Below are positions 26,943-36,051 of a DNA stretch of 64,000 nt, one piece after another. The position numbers and the translations under genes are program-made. This DNA comes from DATAJX01 sp964601735 (GTDB lineage Bacteria; Pseudomonadota; Alphaproteobacteria; UBA2136; UBA6156). A model generated the notes under the pieces. That model was not told the DNA's origin. It saw only the letters and a program-made list of their open reading frames with translations, and searched no databases. Each line of letters opens with the position of its first letter. The first letter of the stretch is position 1. The stretch lies in NCBI GenBank assembly GCA_964601735.1, contig CAZROO010000007.1, positions 1 to 64,000 of the forward strand. The letters run 5' to 3'.

Positions 26943-29285
26943 ATCTGCAGTTGGCCGCCGCTGAAGCGCATGAGGCCGTAATCGTTGGCCGTGCAGGTGG
27001 CCGGGCTGGTGCCGAGCTTGATGCTGCCGGAGACGTCGAGCGTGGCGCTGGGCGTGGTGGAGGCCACACCGATCTTGCCGGATACGGTAAGGATATTGGT
27101 GGCGCTGGTGTAGGTGAGGCCGCTGTCGCCGCCGAACGAGCCGCCGCTGTTGTATTGCACGTTGGTGGAGGCGCCGCCGGGCGAGGTGGCGGAGACCGTG
27201 AGGCTGGGGTCGGTACCCGCGCTGCCCGAAACGCCCATGACGATGAGGTTGGAGATGTAGGCGGTGCCGGAGACGTTGAGCGTGGTGGCGCTGATATTGG
27301 TGGAGCTGACGAAATTGCTGGAGAGGTTGGGGAGGTAGCTGGCGCCGCTGGAGAGGTAGCCCCAGTTGGTGGCGCCGGTGGTGAGGGAAATATAGCCGGT
27401 GGCGCTGTTGGCGACGGCGACGAGACTGCCAGAGACGATGCGGTCGGACGTGCCGCCGAGGCTGCCCACCGCGATACCGTTGATGGTGCTGACCGAGATG
27501 TTGGTGGTGCTGATGTTGGTGACGGTGAGAAGGCCGCCAGAGTAGGTAAAGGCGCTGCTGCCCGCGAAGCTGCCGCTGCTGTTGTACTGCACCTGGGTAT
27601 CCGAACCCGCGGCGGAGATACTGAGGCTGGGGTCGGTGCCCGCCGTGGTGGAGATGCTCATGACCACGAGGTTGGACACATAGGCGGTGCCGGAGACGTT
27701 CAGCGTTGTGGCGCTGACGAAGTTGCTGGAGAGGCTGGGGATATAGCTTTGGCCGCTGGAGAGATAGCCCCAGTTGGTGGCGCCGGTGGTCAGCGAAATA
27801 TAGCCCGTGGCGCTGTTGGCGACGGCGAGGAGGGTGCCGGAAGTGATGCGGTCGCTGCTGCCGCCGCTGCCGGTGATGCTGACGCCGCCTACCACCAGGG
27901 CGGTGGCGCTGATGGTGCCGTTGACTTCGAGCTCGGTGGTGGGGGAGGGGACGTTGATGCCGATGTAGCCTTTATACAGGTCACCGAAAATGACGTTGCC
28001 GATGTTGAGGTAGTAGTTGGAGTTGTTGGTGGGGGTATCGGTACCGGCGCCGATGAAGATATTGTAGTCGCCAGCGCTTAAGCCATTGCCTGCACTATAC
28101 CCGAGAGCAACGTTATTGCTGCCGTCGCCGCTGGTGTAATTGCCGTCATTATAACCGCCATTTAGGTTGTAGAGTGCACCCTCGCCGATAGCGGTATTGA
28201 GACCACCGCTTACATTGTTGTAAAGAGCGTTTACTCCCAAGGCATTGTTGGCATAACCATCAATATTGCTGGCCAAACTGTAGAGGCCCAGTCCGTTGTT
28301 ATGGCCACCGGTGGTATTCGACACACCGCTGCCGTAACCCAGGAATACGCTTGCGTTAATGCTGTCGTCGGGGTCGCTGATGGCGTCGGTGAGGTCTTTG
28401 ATGCTCATGCTTACACCGTCGCCGGTGATGCTGACGCCGTTGACCGTGAGTGCCGTGGTGCTGATGAAATTGCTGGAGAGGCTGGGGATGTAGCTGGCGC
28501 CGCTGGAGAGGTAGCCCCAGTTGGTGGCGCCGGTGGTCAGCGAAATATAACCCGTGGCGCTGTTGGCGACGGCGACGAGGCTGCCGGAGGTGATGCGGTC
28601 GCCGCTGCCGCCGCTGCCGGTGATGCTGACGCCGCCTACCACCAGTGCCGTGGCGCTGATGGTGCCGTTGACTTCGAGCTCGGTGGTGGGGGAGGGGACG
28701 TTGATGCCGATATGGCCGCTGGACAGATTACCGTAAATGACATCGCCGATGTTGAGGTAGTAGTTGGAGTTGGTATCGTAGGCTTGGGCATTGCTGCCAA
28801 TGAGAATATTATAGTCCCCGGCTTGCAAGTCACCGCCCGCATTGAAGCCAAGGGCAACGTTATTGCTGCCGTCGCCACTGTAATTGCCGTCATTATAGCC
28901 ACCGTTTAGATAGTAGAGACTAGTATCACCAAAGGCTACGTTGTCAGTGCCGGAAACGTTGCTGTAGAGCGCGACATCGCCGATGGCGTTATTGCTGCTT
29001 CCGTTAACGTTAGAGTAGAGGGCGCTATCGCCGATGGCGTTGTTGGAGAAACCATTGACATTGCTGTAGAGGACGAAATGGCCCACGGCATTGTTGTAGT
29101 CGCCAAAGGTGTTGTTGGTTAGAGTATAAAGGCCTAGCCCATTATTGTTAGTGCCGGTGGTGGTTGAAACCCCGCTGCCGTAGCCCAGGAATACGTTTTT
29201 AAGGCCGCTGCCGTCAGGGTCGGAGATGGCGTCGGTGAGGTCGTTGATGCTCATACTTACACCGCCGCCGGTGATGCTGACGCCG
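26927..29285 (-). CDS. Large secreted repeat adhesin-like protein, C-terminal part
   Basis: About 786 codons downstream of the gap, open from the gap edge to TAA 26927. Contains YadA-head-like repeats (NNALGVNALYNNVSGG, NNAIGDSALYSNVNGS, AIGEGALYNLNGG) alternating with beta modules (NSATGYISLTTGATNWGYLSSG, GSDTQVQYNSSGSFAGSSAF). It ends with SGKIGVASTTPSATLDVSG and a two-Cys tail (TCTANDYGLMRF, LQICLSR), without an S74 domain. The frame does not match the upstream part across the 100 N, as expected if the gap size is arbitrary; the sequence GGVSITGGGVSMSINDLTD occurs on both sides. Probably one protein of well over 1,350 residues together with 29386-31089. Confidence 0.72.
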
Positions 29286-29385
29286 NNNNNNNNNNNNNNN
29301 NNNNNNNNNNNNNNNNNNNNNNNNNNNNNNNNNNNNNNNNNNNNNNNNNNNNNNNNNNNNNNNNNNNNNNNNNNNNNNNNNNNNN
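29286..29385. other. Assembly gap (100 N)
   Basis: Exactly 100 N. The bases on both sides encode the same module (VSITGGGVSMSINDLTD), so the assembly broke at a repeat and one or more modules may be missing. Confidence 1.
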
Positions 29386-31089
29386 GTCGGTGAGGTCGTT
29401 GATGCTCATACTTACACCGCCGCCGGTGATGCTGACGCCGCCCACGACCAGGTTGGTGGCGCTGATGGTGCCGGAGACTTCCAGCGCCACCGAGGGCGTC
29501 ACCCAGTTGATGCCGAGCCTGGAGCCGCCGCCTACTCCGGCGGCGGCATTGGTCATGTCGCCAAAGAGACTGTTGCCGATGTTCAGGCCATAACTGGTGG
29601 CGGCGGCGGGCAGGTTGGCGTTGATGCCCAGAGCGATGTTGTCGTGCCCCGAGGTGGTGGTGTAGCCGGCACTATAACCGATAAAGGTATTGTTATTGCC
29701 GTTGGTGACGCCAGCGCCCGCTGAGGCCCCGATGGCAACGGAATTGCTTACATCGGCGGTGGAGAGGGCTCCGCTCCCAAAAGCGGCGTTGTTGTTGCCA
29801 TTGTTATGTTGAAGAACATACGCACCGGCTGCGGTGTTGTAGCTGCCGGTAGTGTTGTTTTGGAGAGCCTCGAACCCGTTGGCGACATTGAAGTTGCCGA
29901 AAGCATTGGAGTAGAGGGCATACACGCCGAAGGCATTGTTGCGGATGCCGACGGTGCCTAGGGCAAGCGCCCCCGCGCCGACAGCGGTATTGGTGGCACC
30001 GCTTGTATTGCTGACCATGGCGCCCACGCCGACGGCGGTATTGTAGCTGCCGGTGTTGTTGGCGCCCGAGTTGCTACCGAGGAAGACGGTACTGCTGGCG
30101 GCTTTTGAGGCTGCATCGGTCAAGTCGTCGATACTCATGCTGACGCCACCGCCGGTGATGCTGACGCCGTTGACGACCAGTGCCGTGGTGCTGACGAAGT
30201 TGCTGGAGAGGCTGGGGATGTAGCTGGCGCCGCTGGAGAGATAACCCCAGTTGGTGGCGCCGGTGGTGAGGGAAATGTACCCGGTGGCACTGTTGGCGAC
30301 GGCGACCAGGCTGCCGGAGACGATGCGGTCGCTGTTACCGTTATAGGGCAGGCCGTTGATGGTGCTGACCGAGATGTTGGTGGTGCTGATGTTGGTAACG
30401 GTGAGCAGGCCGCTGGAATAGGTGAAGGCGCTGTCGCCTGCGAAGCTGCCGCTGCTGTTGTACTGGACCTGGGTATCGGAACCGGCTGCGGGAACTGTGA
30501 AGCTGGAGTCGGCGCCTGCGGTGGTGGAGATGCTCATGACGACGAGGTCGGACACATAGGCGGTGCCGGAGACATTCAGCGTGGTGGCGCTGACATTCTT
30601 GAAATAGCCGTTGGTGGCGCTGATGGTGCCGGTGGTGCCCGTGGCGCTGATGGAGGTTGTCCATAGATTAGGGATGTAGCTGGTGCCGCTGCTGATATAG
30701 CCCCAGGTGGTGGCGCCGGTGGTGAGGGAAATATAAGTGGTGGCGCTGTTGGCGATGGCGCTGGTGGTGCCCGAAACGATGCGATCGCCCTGGGTGGAAA
30801 TGCCGGTGAGGTTGGAGCCGTCGCCATAATAGGTGGTGGCGCTGACAGTGCCGAAGTAGCCGTGGCTGCTGCTGACGGAGGTTGGCACATACAGCGTGCC
30901 GCTGGTGATGAAGGGGGCGCCCGCGTCGCATGAAATATCGCGCCCGTTGGTAGTGTAGCAAACGTGGCCGGTAACCAGGCCGCCGGTAGGGTCTGTTGCC
31001 AGCATATTGACCCAGTCATTGGCGGCATTGGCACGCCCCGCCAGCAGGGTTACTGATAGTATACCAAAAAGGCGCAAAAACAGGCGCAT
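29386..31089 (-). CDS. Large secreted repeat adhesin-like protein, N-terminal part
   Basis: 568 codons up to the gap. The signal peptide MRLFLRLFGILSVTLLAGRANA is followed by a two-Cys segment (GHVCYTTNGRDISCDAG), beta modules shared with the S74 protein (SATTYISLTTGATTWGYISSG, AAGSDTQVQYNSSGSFAGDSAF) and a block of YadA-head-like repeats (NTAVGVGAMVSN, NNAFGVYALYSN, SVAIGASAGAGV, NTFIGYSAGYTTTSGHDNIALG) that predict a left-handed beta-roll, usually trimeric. It is the first gene of a four-gene minus-strand unit ending at 22471. No Shine-Dalgarno site is evident. The secretion route beyond the Sec signal is unknown. Confidence 0.78.
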
Positions 31090-31159
31090 ATGCGGCACTC
31101 TAGGGGGGCCGTTGCGTATGCACTACCGGCTTGCCTAAGCTGCTGGCAGGTCGCGTGCT

Positions 31160-32053
31160 TTAAGTGCCACTTGTATGGGCGGGTATGTGCCAATTCGGCC
31201 GCGGTTGTCCGGCTTGCAGGCAGGCGGCATCGACCACATTGGTGAGCAGGCTGGCTACGGTGAGTGGGCCGACGCCGCCGGGCGACGGGGTGATGAGGCC
31301 TGCGATGCCTTGCAGGGACTCGAAATTTGCATCGCCGTGGAGTTTGCCGTCGGGACCGCGGGTGAGGCCGACGTCGATGACCGCGGCGCCGGGTTGCACC
31401 CAGTCGGGCGTCACCAGTCCCGGCACGCCCGCGGCGGCGCAGATAACCTTTGCCTGTTTGGCGACGGCTTGCGGGTTGGGGGTGTCGTGGTTGATGCTTA
31501 GCACCTCGGCGCCTGCGCTGTGGAGGATTTCGCGCAGCGGCTGGCCGACCACGCGGCCCCGACCGATGACCGCGACCTTTTGGCCGCGCACGTCGATGCC
31601 CGCGTGGGCGAGCAGGCGCATCACGCCCAGCGGCGTGGCGGCGAGCAGGGCTGTGGGGTCGTTGTTCAGGCGCTTTTCGCGGTTTTCACTGGTGAGGCCG
31701 TCGATGTCCTTGAGCGCGGGGACTGCGTTGACGGCGCGGTCGGCGTTCCAACCCGTGGGCAATGGCAGTTGCGGAATGATGGCGGTAACCTGCGGGTTTG
31801 TGGCCAGGCTTTGCAGCGTAGCGTGAAGGAAGGCTTCGTTTTCACCTTTATTAAGGTGAATGTGTTCGGTGGCGATGTTGACCCTGGTGCAGGCGGCAAT
31901 TTTTTGCCGGATGTAAGCGCTGCTGGCGGGGTTGTCGCCGACCTGGACGATGGCCAGCAGCGGCGGTTGGGGTAGCTTTTGCACGGTGGCGCGCACCTGC
32001 TCGAGCAGGGTGTCGCGCAGCGGTGCGCCATAAAGGACGACAGTGTCAGTCAT
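31160..32053 (-). CDS. folD: Methylenetetrahydrofolate dehydrogenase / cyclohydrolase FolD
   Basis: 297 aa. Interconverts 5,10-methylene-, methenyl- and 10-formyl-THF. Motifs: SSAYIRQKIAACTRVNI (catalytic Tyr and Lys), QLPLPTGW, LKDIDGLT, ATPLGVMRLL, the NADP-binding GRGRVVGQPL, and GLITPSPGGVGPLTVASLL. Length matches the family. It is divergent from the oxidoreductase at 32108 and lies 70 bases downstream of the start of the secreted cluster, on the same strand. Confidence 0.97.
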   Translation of the reverse strand: MTDTVVLYGAPLRDTLLEQVRATVQKLPQPPLLAIVQVGDNPASSAYIRQKIAACTRVNIATEHIHLNKGENEAFLHATLQSLATNPQVTAIIPQLPLPTGWNADRAVNAVPALKDIDGLTSENREKRLNNDPTALLAATPLGVMRLLAHAGIDVRGQKVAVIGRGRVVGQPLREILHSAGAEVLSINHDTPNPQAVAKQAKVICAAAGVPGLVTPDWVQPGAAVIDVGLTRGPDGKLHGDANFESLQGIAGLITPSPGGVGPLTVASLLTNVVDAACLQAGQPRPNWHIPAHTSGT

Positions 32054-32107
32054 TTAGGCCACACAAGCTTGACGTGCTGAGACTTGTCAAGCACCGTGCG
32101 GTAAAAC

Positions 32108-33142
32108 ATGGAGAAATTGCCAACCATTATTATCGGGCAGGGGCCGGTGGCCAATGCCATTGCCGGTAAGCTGGCAGGCACCGGGCATAATGTTTTGCAG
32201 GTTGGGTTGAGGGGCGGCAGCCGGGCGGATTTTCCTGCGTTTGCCTTGCCCAAACAGGTATGGCCATTGCAGCCTGAGGCCGCCATTGAGGCGCCGGTGC
32301 CAGCCTTGATTGCCGATAGCGTGATGATGGAGATGGGCTCGGACGGGTTGATTCATGTTAGTATTGATGGACAACCTTCGGTTGTCCCTGCGCATATTGT
32401 TATTGCCAGTAGCCGTTCCGCCGCGCGGCTGATGCCGCAACTGAACCTGAAACTGCCGCTGCGCCCGGTGCGCTGCCATGTGGTGATGCTGAAAAAGCCC
32501 GTGGGGCTGGAGGCTGTAACGTATCTTTCGCGCGGCGCGATTTATGCGCTGCCTGAGGGGGGGATTTTATACGATGGGTTGATTGACCCCCGCCAGGCAA
32601 CGTTTTTGGCGGTGCCGGATTTGGCAGTGCAAGGCGCCCTGGAAGACTGGCTGGCCCGGCAAGGGGCCGAGCCCGCTGCAACACCGGAAATTGTGACCAG
32701 CGCGGCCACGCCAGATTTTTTACCTGCCTTTGGCCCCTGGCCGGAACGGCCGCAACTGTGGCTGAGCGTGGGCTGGCACGTGTACGGCCCGGCGGTGGCG
32801 GGCAGCATGGCTGCCAAGATGGCCGCGATGATGGCCGGCGAGGTGAATACCGATATTGAGATTTCTCGCCTCGATGCTGCGCGTTTCCATGTTGGACGGT
32901 GGGAAAAAACCGGGCGCCCCGCCTGGCTGCCCGAGCACCCGCAGCCGCAACTGGTGGGAGGGTTGAAGGAAATCACCCGCGCGGATACGGTCAACACCGT
33001 TGAGACGCCGACCGTCGAGCGCGGCAAGAACGTGCAGATGATTGAGACACCTACCGTGCAGCGTGCCGGGCAGGGGCAAATCAATACCCGTTCCAGCAGA
33101 GGCAAGGCCCAGGTGGCCCAACTGGGGAAAAAACTATCCTGA
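32108..33142 (+). CDS. Putative FAD-dependent oxidoreductase
   Basis: 344 aa. An N-terminal Rossmann segment (IIIGQGPVANAIAGKLAGTGHNVLQVG) carries a GxGxxxxxxA dinucleotide motif. The later GWHVYGPAVAGSMAAKMAAMMAG resembles the C-terminal FAD-contact region of DAO/glycine-oxidase-like enzymes. Overall similarity is low and the substrate cannot be named. The C-terminal ~60 residues are repetitive and polar (TVNTVETPTVERGKN ... MIETPTVQRAG), probably disordered. It is divergent from folD. No clear ribosome site is seen. Confidence 0.6.
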   Translation: MEKLPTIIIGQGPVANAIAGKLAGTGHNVLQVGLRGGSRADFPAFALPKQVWPLQPEAAIEAPVPALIADSVMMEMGSDGLIHVSIDGQPSVVPAHIVIASSRSAARLMPQLNLKLPLRPVRCHVVMLKKPVGLEAVTYLSRGAIYALPEGGILYDGLIDPRQATFLAVPDLAVQGALEDWLARQGAEPAATPEIVTSAATPDFLPAFGPWPERPQLWLSVGWHVYGPAVAGSMAAKMAAMMAGEVNTDIEISRLDAARFHVGRWEKTGRPAWLPEHPQPQLVGGLKEITRADTVNTVETPTVERGKNVQMIETPTVQRAGQGQINTRSSRGKAQVAQLGKKLS

Positions 33143-33183
33143 CGGCGGCAATTTGTCCTACGTTGTGCATTGCACAAAAAGGC

Positions 33184-33211
33184 TTGCATTGAGGTTTGGT
33201 TGGAGTAGAAT
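33184..33211 (+). promoter_or_regulatory. Sigma-70 promoter for the phasin gene
   Basis: TTGCAT (33184-33189), a 16-base spacer, then TAGAAT (33206-33211). Transcription would start near 33218, giving a ~36-base leader before the ATG at 33254. Confidence 0.5.
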
Positions 33212-33253
33212 GGCCACAACCACAGGTGTTAACGAAGTAAAGAAAAAACCGCC

Positions 33254-33703
33254 ATGTTCAACCCCACTTTCAACGCCGATTTCAGCAAGCTGTTTGACCC
33301 GCAAGCCTTTGCCAAAAACATGCAGCAGTTTATCGATTTCAATAACGCAGCCAAAAGCAGCAAGCAGAACTACGAAACGTTCAAGAAAATCAGCGGCGTG
33401 CTGGCCGACACCTACAGCACCTGTGCCGAAAAGCAAATGAAGATGGCGCAGGAAGCGGTGGAAGATTGCGTGGAAGGCATGCGCGACCTTTCCAGCGCCA
33501 AGGGCATGGAGGAATTCATGGGCCGCCAGACCGAATGGACGAAAAAGTGCGCCGAAAAGGCTCAGTCCAACGCGCAGGAACTGGCGGAAGTCATGCAGAA
33601 GGGGCAATCTCAGTGCAACGACATCATCAGCAAGATGATGATGGCGAGCATGGAGTGGAGCAAAGCTTGGTCAGGTACGACAACCAACAACGTGCAAAAA
33701 TAA
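33254..33703 (+). CDS. Phasin family protein
   Basis: 149 aa, alpha-helical and amphipathic, without signal or membrane segment. FDPQAFAKNMQQFIDFNNAAKSSKQNYETFKK and the FMGRQTEWTKKCAEKAQSNAQELAEVM region match the phasin family, which coats polyhydroxyalkanoate granules (cut here for length: FMGRQTEWTKKCAEKA). No PHA synthase gene is in the window. It is a single-gene unit with its own promoter and terminator. It is Met- and Cys-richer than typical phasins (DCVEGM, KCAEK, QCNDI). Confidence 0.8.
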   Translation: MFNPTFNADFSKLFDPQAFAKNMQQFIDFNNAAKSSKQNYETFKKISGVLADTYSTCAEKQMKMAQEAVEDCVEGMRDLSSAKGMEEFMGRQTEWTKKCAEKAQSNAQELAEVMQKGQSQCNDIISKMMMASMEWSKAWSGTTTNNVQK

Positions 33704-33721
33704 CCAAAAACCCATGTTGTG

Positions 33722-33747
33722 AAGCCGCCCTACCGGGCGGCTTTTTT
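33722..33747 (+). terminator. Phasin gene terminator
   Basis: AAGCCGCCC-TAC-CGGGCGGCTT followed by TTTTT. It ends directly before the recJ start, so recJ needs its own promoter or read-through; I see no promoter between. Confidence 0.85.
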
Positions 33748-33749
33748 TG

Positions 33750-35684
33750 ATGGTACAACAGGCTATGGATGGGTTGACGGTTCTTGGCAGGAGGTATGAA
33801 AAGCCTTTGATTATCAATGGCCTGGCGCATGCGTTGAGCCAGCAGACCGGGGTGGCCTTGGCGGTGGCGCATTTGCTTGTGCTTTTGGGGGTTACCCTGC
33901 CGGAGGAGGCGGCGCGGTTTTTGAACCCGCGGCTGGAACACTTGCCTAACCCTTCGGTTTTAAAGGATTTGGACGAGGCGGCGCGGATGCTGGCCGAGGC
34001 GTGCGCGAGTGGTGCAAAGCTGTCGGTGTTTGGTGACTATGACGTTGACGGTATGTGCGCGACAGCGATTATCTGTCGGTATTTGACGCAGATTGGTCGC
34101 TTGCCCGAGCTTTATATTCCGCATCGCCTGACCGAGGGCTATGGGCCGACCCCTGCCGCGATGGACGAGCTGAAGAAGCGCGGGGTGGAGGTGGTGATTA
34201 CCGTCGATACCGGGACGAACGCGCACGAGGCGCTGGCGCATGCGCGGGACATCGGGTTGACGGTGATTGTGACAGACCACCATCAGCCGGGGGAGAGCCT
34301 GCCGCCGGTGGCGGCGCTGATCAATCCGCACCGCGCCGACGACACCAGCGGGCTGACGATGCTGTGCGGGAGCGGGGTGGCTTTCTACTTGCTGATGGGG
34401 TTGAACCGCGAATTGCGGGCGCGGGGGTTTTTTAAGGAAATACCGGAGCCGCGGCTGACTTCGCTTTTGGATTTGGTGGCGCTGGGGACGATTGCCGATG
34501 TGGTGCCGTTGGTGGGGCCGAATCGGACTTTTGTGAGCAAGGGCTTGCAGCAGCTTAATACCGGCCAGAACGCCGGGTTGAAGGCGTTGGCCAAGGCGGC
34601 GGGTTTGGTGAAGGCGCTGGATGCGGGGAATGTGGCCTTCGGCTTGGGGCCGCGCTTGAATGCCGCCGGGCGGGTGGACAACGCGAAGCATGCGCTGGAT
34701 TTGCTGCTATGCGACGACGAGATGCAGGCGGCCACGCTGGCCGAGCAGTTGAACAAATTGAACGAGCAGCGCCGCGCGACCGAGAAGCAGGTGCTGGCGG
34801 AGGCGGTGGCACAGGCGGAGCGACTGGTGAATGACATCGACCCGGCGCTGGTGCTGGCGGGGGATTGGCACCCCGGTGTGGTGGGGATTGTGGCGAGCCG
34901 CATCAAGGAGAAGTTTAACCGGGTCGCTTTTGTGCTGGGGACTGATGATAGCCCTAAAAAAGAAGATAGGACGGTGGGCTTGCCCCTGGATTCCCGCCTA
35001 CGCGGGAATGACGCCCTTCGGGCGTTGGACGTGGATTCCCGCCTGCGCGGGAATGGGGCCTTCGGCCCTCAGGGGGCTACACCCCCTGAACCCCCGCCAG
35101 GCTTACGAACATTGAAAGGCTCGGGCCGTGGGGTGAAGGGTTTGGACCTTGGGGCGGCGGTGCGGGCGTGTTCGGATTTGCTTCTGACCGGCGGCGGTCA
35201 CGCGATGGCGGCGGGGGTGGGGTTGATGCCGGAAAATCTCGACGCCTTTCGTGCGCGGCTGAATGCAATTTTACGTGAACAGATCGTTTCAAGTGTTTAT
35301 AATAATATGCCTTTGAATCAGGCGTTATCGCCGCTGCTGGCGCCGCGCCTGGACTTGCCGCTGACGGCGGCGACGATTGAATTGACGCGAACGTTGAGCC
35401 AGCTGGCGCCGTTCGGCGCGGGGAATGACGAGCCGGTGTTGATGTTCAGCGGCGTGCAGATTGCCTATGCCGCGCCGGTGGGGGATGGCTCGCACCTGAA
35501 GCTGCGGCTGGCGAGTGGCGGGGCGGTGGTTAACGCGATTTGCTTTGGGCAGGCGCAGAGCGACCTGGGGCATTTGTTCAAGACCGCGAACGGGCGGCCG
35601 CTCACCGTGTTCGGGACGCTGAAGGTGAGCAGTTTTAATGGGGCGGTGGATATTCAGGTTACCGACGCTTTACCGTTGGATTGA
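33750..35684 (+). CDS. recJ: Single-stranded-DNA exonuclease RecJ with in-frame repeat insertion
   Basis: 644 aa. 5'-3' ssDNA exonuclease of recombination and mismatch repair. DHH-family motifs are intact: SVFGDYDVDGMCATAI, TVDTGTNAHEAL, VTDHHQPGE, LGTIADVVPL, LGPRLNAAGRVDNA; the C-terminal DHHA1 and OB parts follow (LLTGGGHAMAAG, LAPFGAGNDEPV). Between VLGTDDSPKKEDRTVG and GSGRGVKGLD, where relatives have only a short loop, about 45 residues (~412-456) are encoded by two copies of a palindromic DNA repeat (translated DSRLRGND and DSRLRGNG). The start is uncertain: ATG 33750, TTG 33747 and ATG 33765 are all possible. Copies of its last codons recur downstream. Confidence 0.95.
   Translation: MVQQAMDGLTVLGRRYEKPLIINGLAHALSQQTGVALAVAHLLVLLGVTLPEEAARFLNPRLEHLPNPSVLKDLDEAARMLAEACASGAKLSVFGDYDVDGMCATAIICRYLTQIGRLPELYIPHRLTEGYGPTPAAMDELKKRGVEVVITVDTGTNAHEALAHARDIGLTVIVTDHHQPGESLPPVAALINPHRADDTSGLTMLCGSGVAFYLLMGLNRELRARGFFKEIPEPRLTSLLDLVALGTIADVVPLVGPNRTFVSKGLQQLNTGQNAGLKALAKAAGLVKALDAGNVAFGLGPRLNAAGRVDNAKHALDLLLCDDEMQAATLAEQLNKLNEQRRATEKQVLAEAVAQAERLVNDIDPALVLAGDWHPGVVGIVASRIKEKFNRVAFVLGTDDSPKKEDRTVGLPLDSRLRGNDALRALDVDSRLRGNGAFGPQGATPPEPPPGLRTLKGSGRGVKGLDLGAAVRACSDLLLTGGGHAMAAGVGLMPENLDAFRARLNAILREQIVSSVYNNMPLNQALSPLLAPRLDLPLTAATIELTRTLSQLAPFGAGNDEPVLMFSGVQIAYAAPVGDGSHLKLRLASGGAVVNAICFGQAQSDLGHLFKTANGRPLTVFGTLKVSSFNGAVDIQVTDALPLD
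34988..35118. repeat. Palindromic repeats inserted in recJ
   Basis: Two copies of GGATTCCCGCCTxCGCGGGAATG (34988-35010 and 35033-35055), each a GC-rich palindrome, with GCCCTTCGGGC and GGCCTTCGGCC hairpins after them and AGGGGG-CTACA-CCCCCT at 35071-35087. This type of repeat is known in many proteobacterial genomes, normally between genes; here it is translated. A weaker copy (GGATTCCCGGTTGCGCGCGG) is at about 35922. Confidence 0.8.
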
Positions 35685-36051
35685 TACCGCTGGTTTGAAG
35701 GCCTTCGGCCTGCATTATCGTGGATGCCGACGTTGCCTTCCCTTCGGTCGGCGGCTTCGCTCGTCGGCATGACAGAGTCCCAGCCGGATATTCAGATTGT
35801 GGATGCCCTGCCGTTAACCTGAGAGGTGGCATCATTTCCGCGAAGGCGGATGCCTGCCACCGAGAAAATCGAAGGTAATCCATGAGCTAATTGAATTGTG
35901 GTTTCGGTCAGGACAGCACTGGATTCCCGGTTGCGCGCGGCATGAAGGATGGAGGCTTCGAAATGGACTGTGGGCCGTGCTCCCGAGAATGACGGAGAGG
36001 GATATTCAGATTTTGGATGCGTTGCCGATTAGTGAACAAGTGAACCAGTGA
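35649..36051 (+). repeat. Three diverged copies of the recJ 3' end
   Basis: The last codons of recJ (35649-35684, encoding DIQVTDALPLD-stop) recur at 35787-35822 (DIQIVDALPLT-stop) and at 36001-36051 (DIQILDALPIS, then EQVNQ-stop). Between them lie 100-180 bases of repeat-like DNA with hairpins such as GCCGACGTTGCCTTCCCTTCGG ... CGCTCGTCGGCAT near 35728-35770. Synonymous and conservative differences suggest the copies were once selected as coding sequence. Confidence 0.7.

Noticed and set aside
26951..28909. Gly/Ala/Asp-rich plus-strand frames resembling RTX-like or PE-PGRS repeats
   Set aside because: They are reverse readings of the head-repeat adhesin. The minus strand has the signal peptide, conserved modules and gene coupling.
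29257..29285. Apparent end of the large adhesin just after the second gap (ASASPAAV then stop)
   Set aside because: This is the wrong frame created by the arbitrary 100-N spacer. The alternative frame continues with the same GVSITGGGVSMSINDLTD module.
22471..31089. Prophage tail-fiber region
   Set aside because: S74 and head repeats are common in phage fibers, but here the proteins carry Sec signal peptides and no capsid, terminase, portal, integrase or lysis gene is near.
23299..31089. CRISPR array from many short direct repeats
   Set aside because: The repeats are in-frame protein modules of variable length and spacing, not 25-40-base repeats with unique spacers. No cas genes are present.
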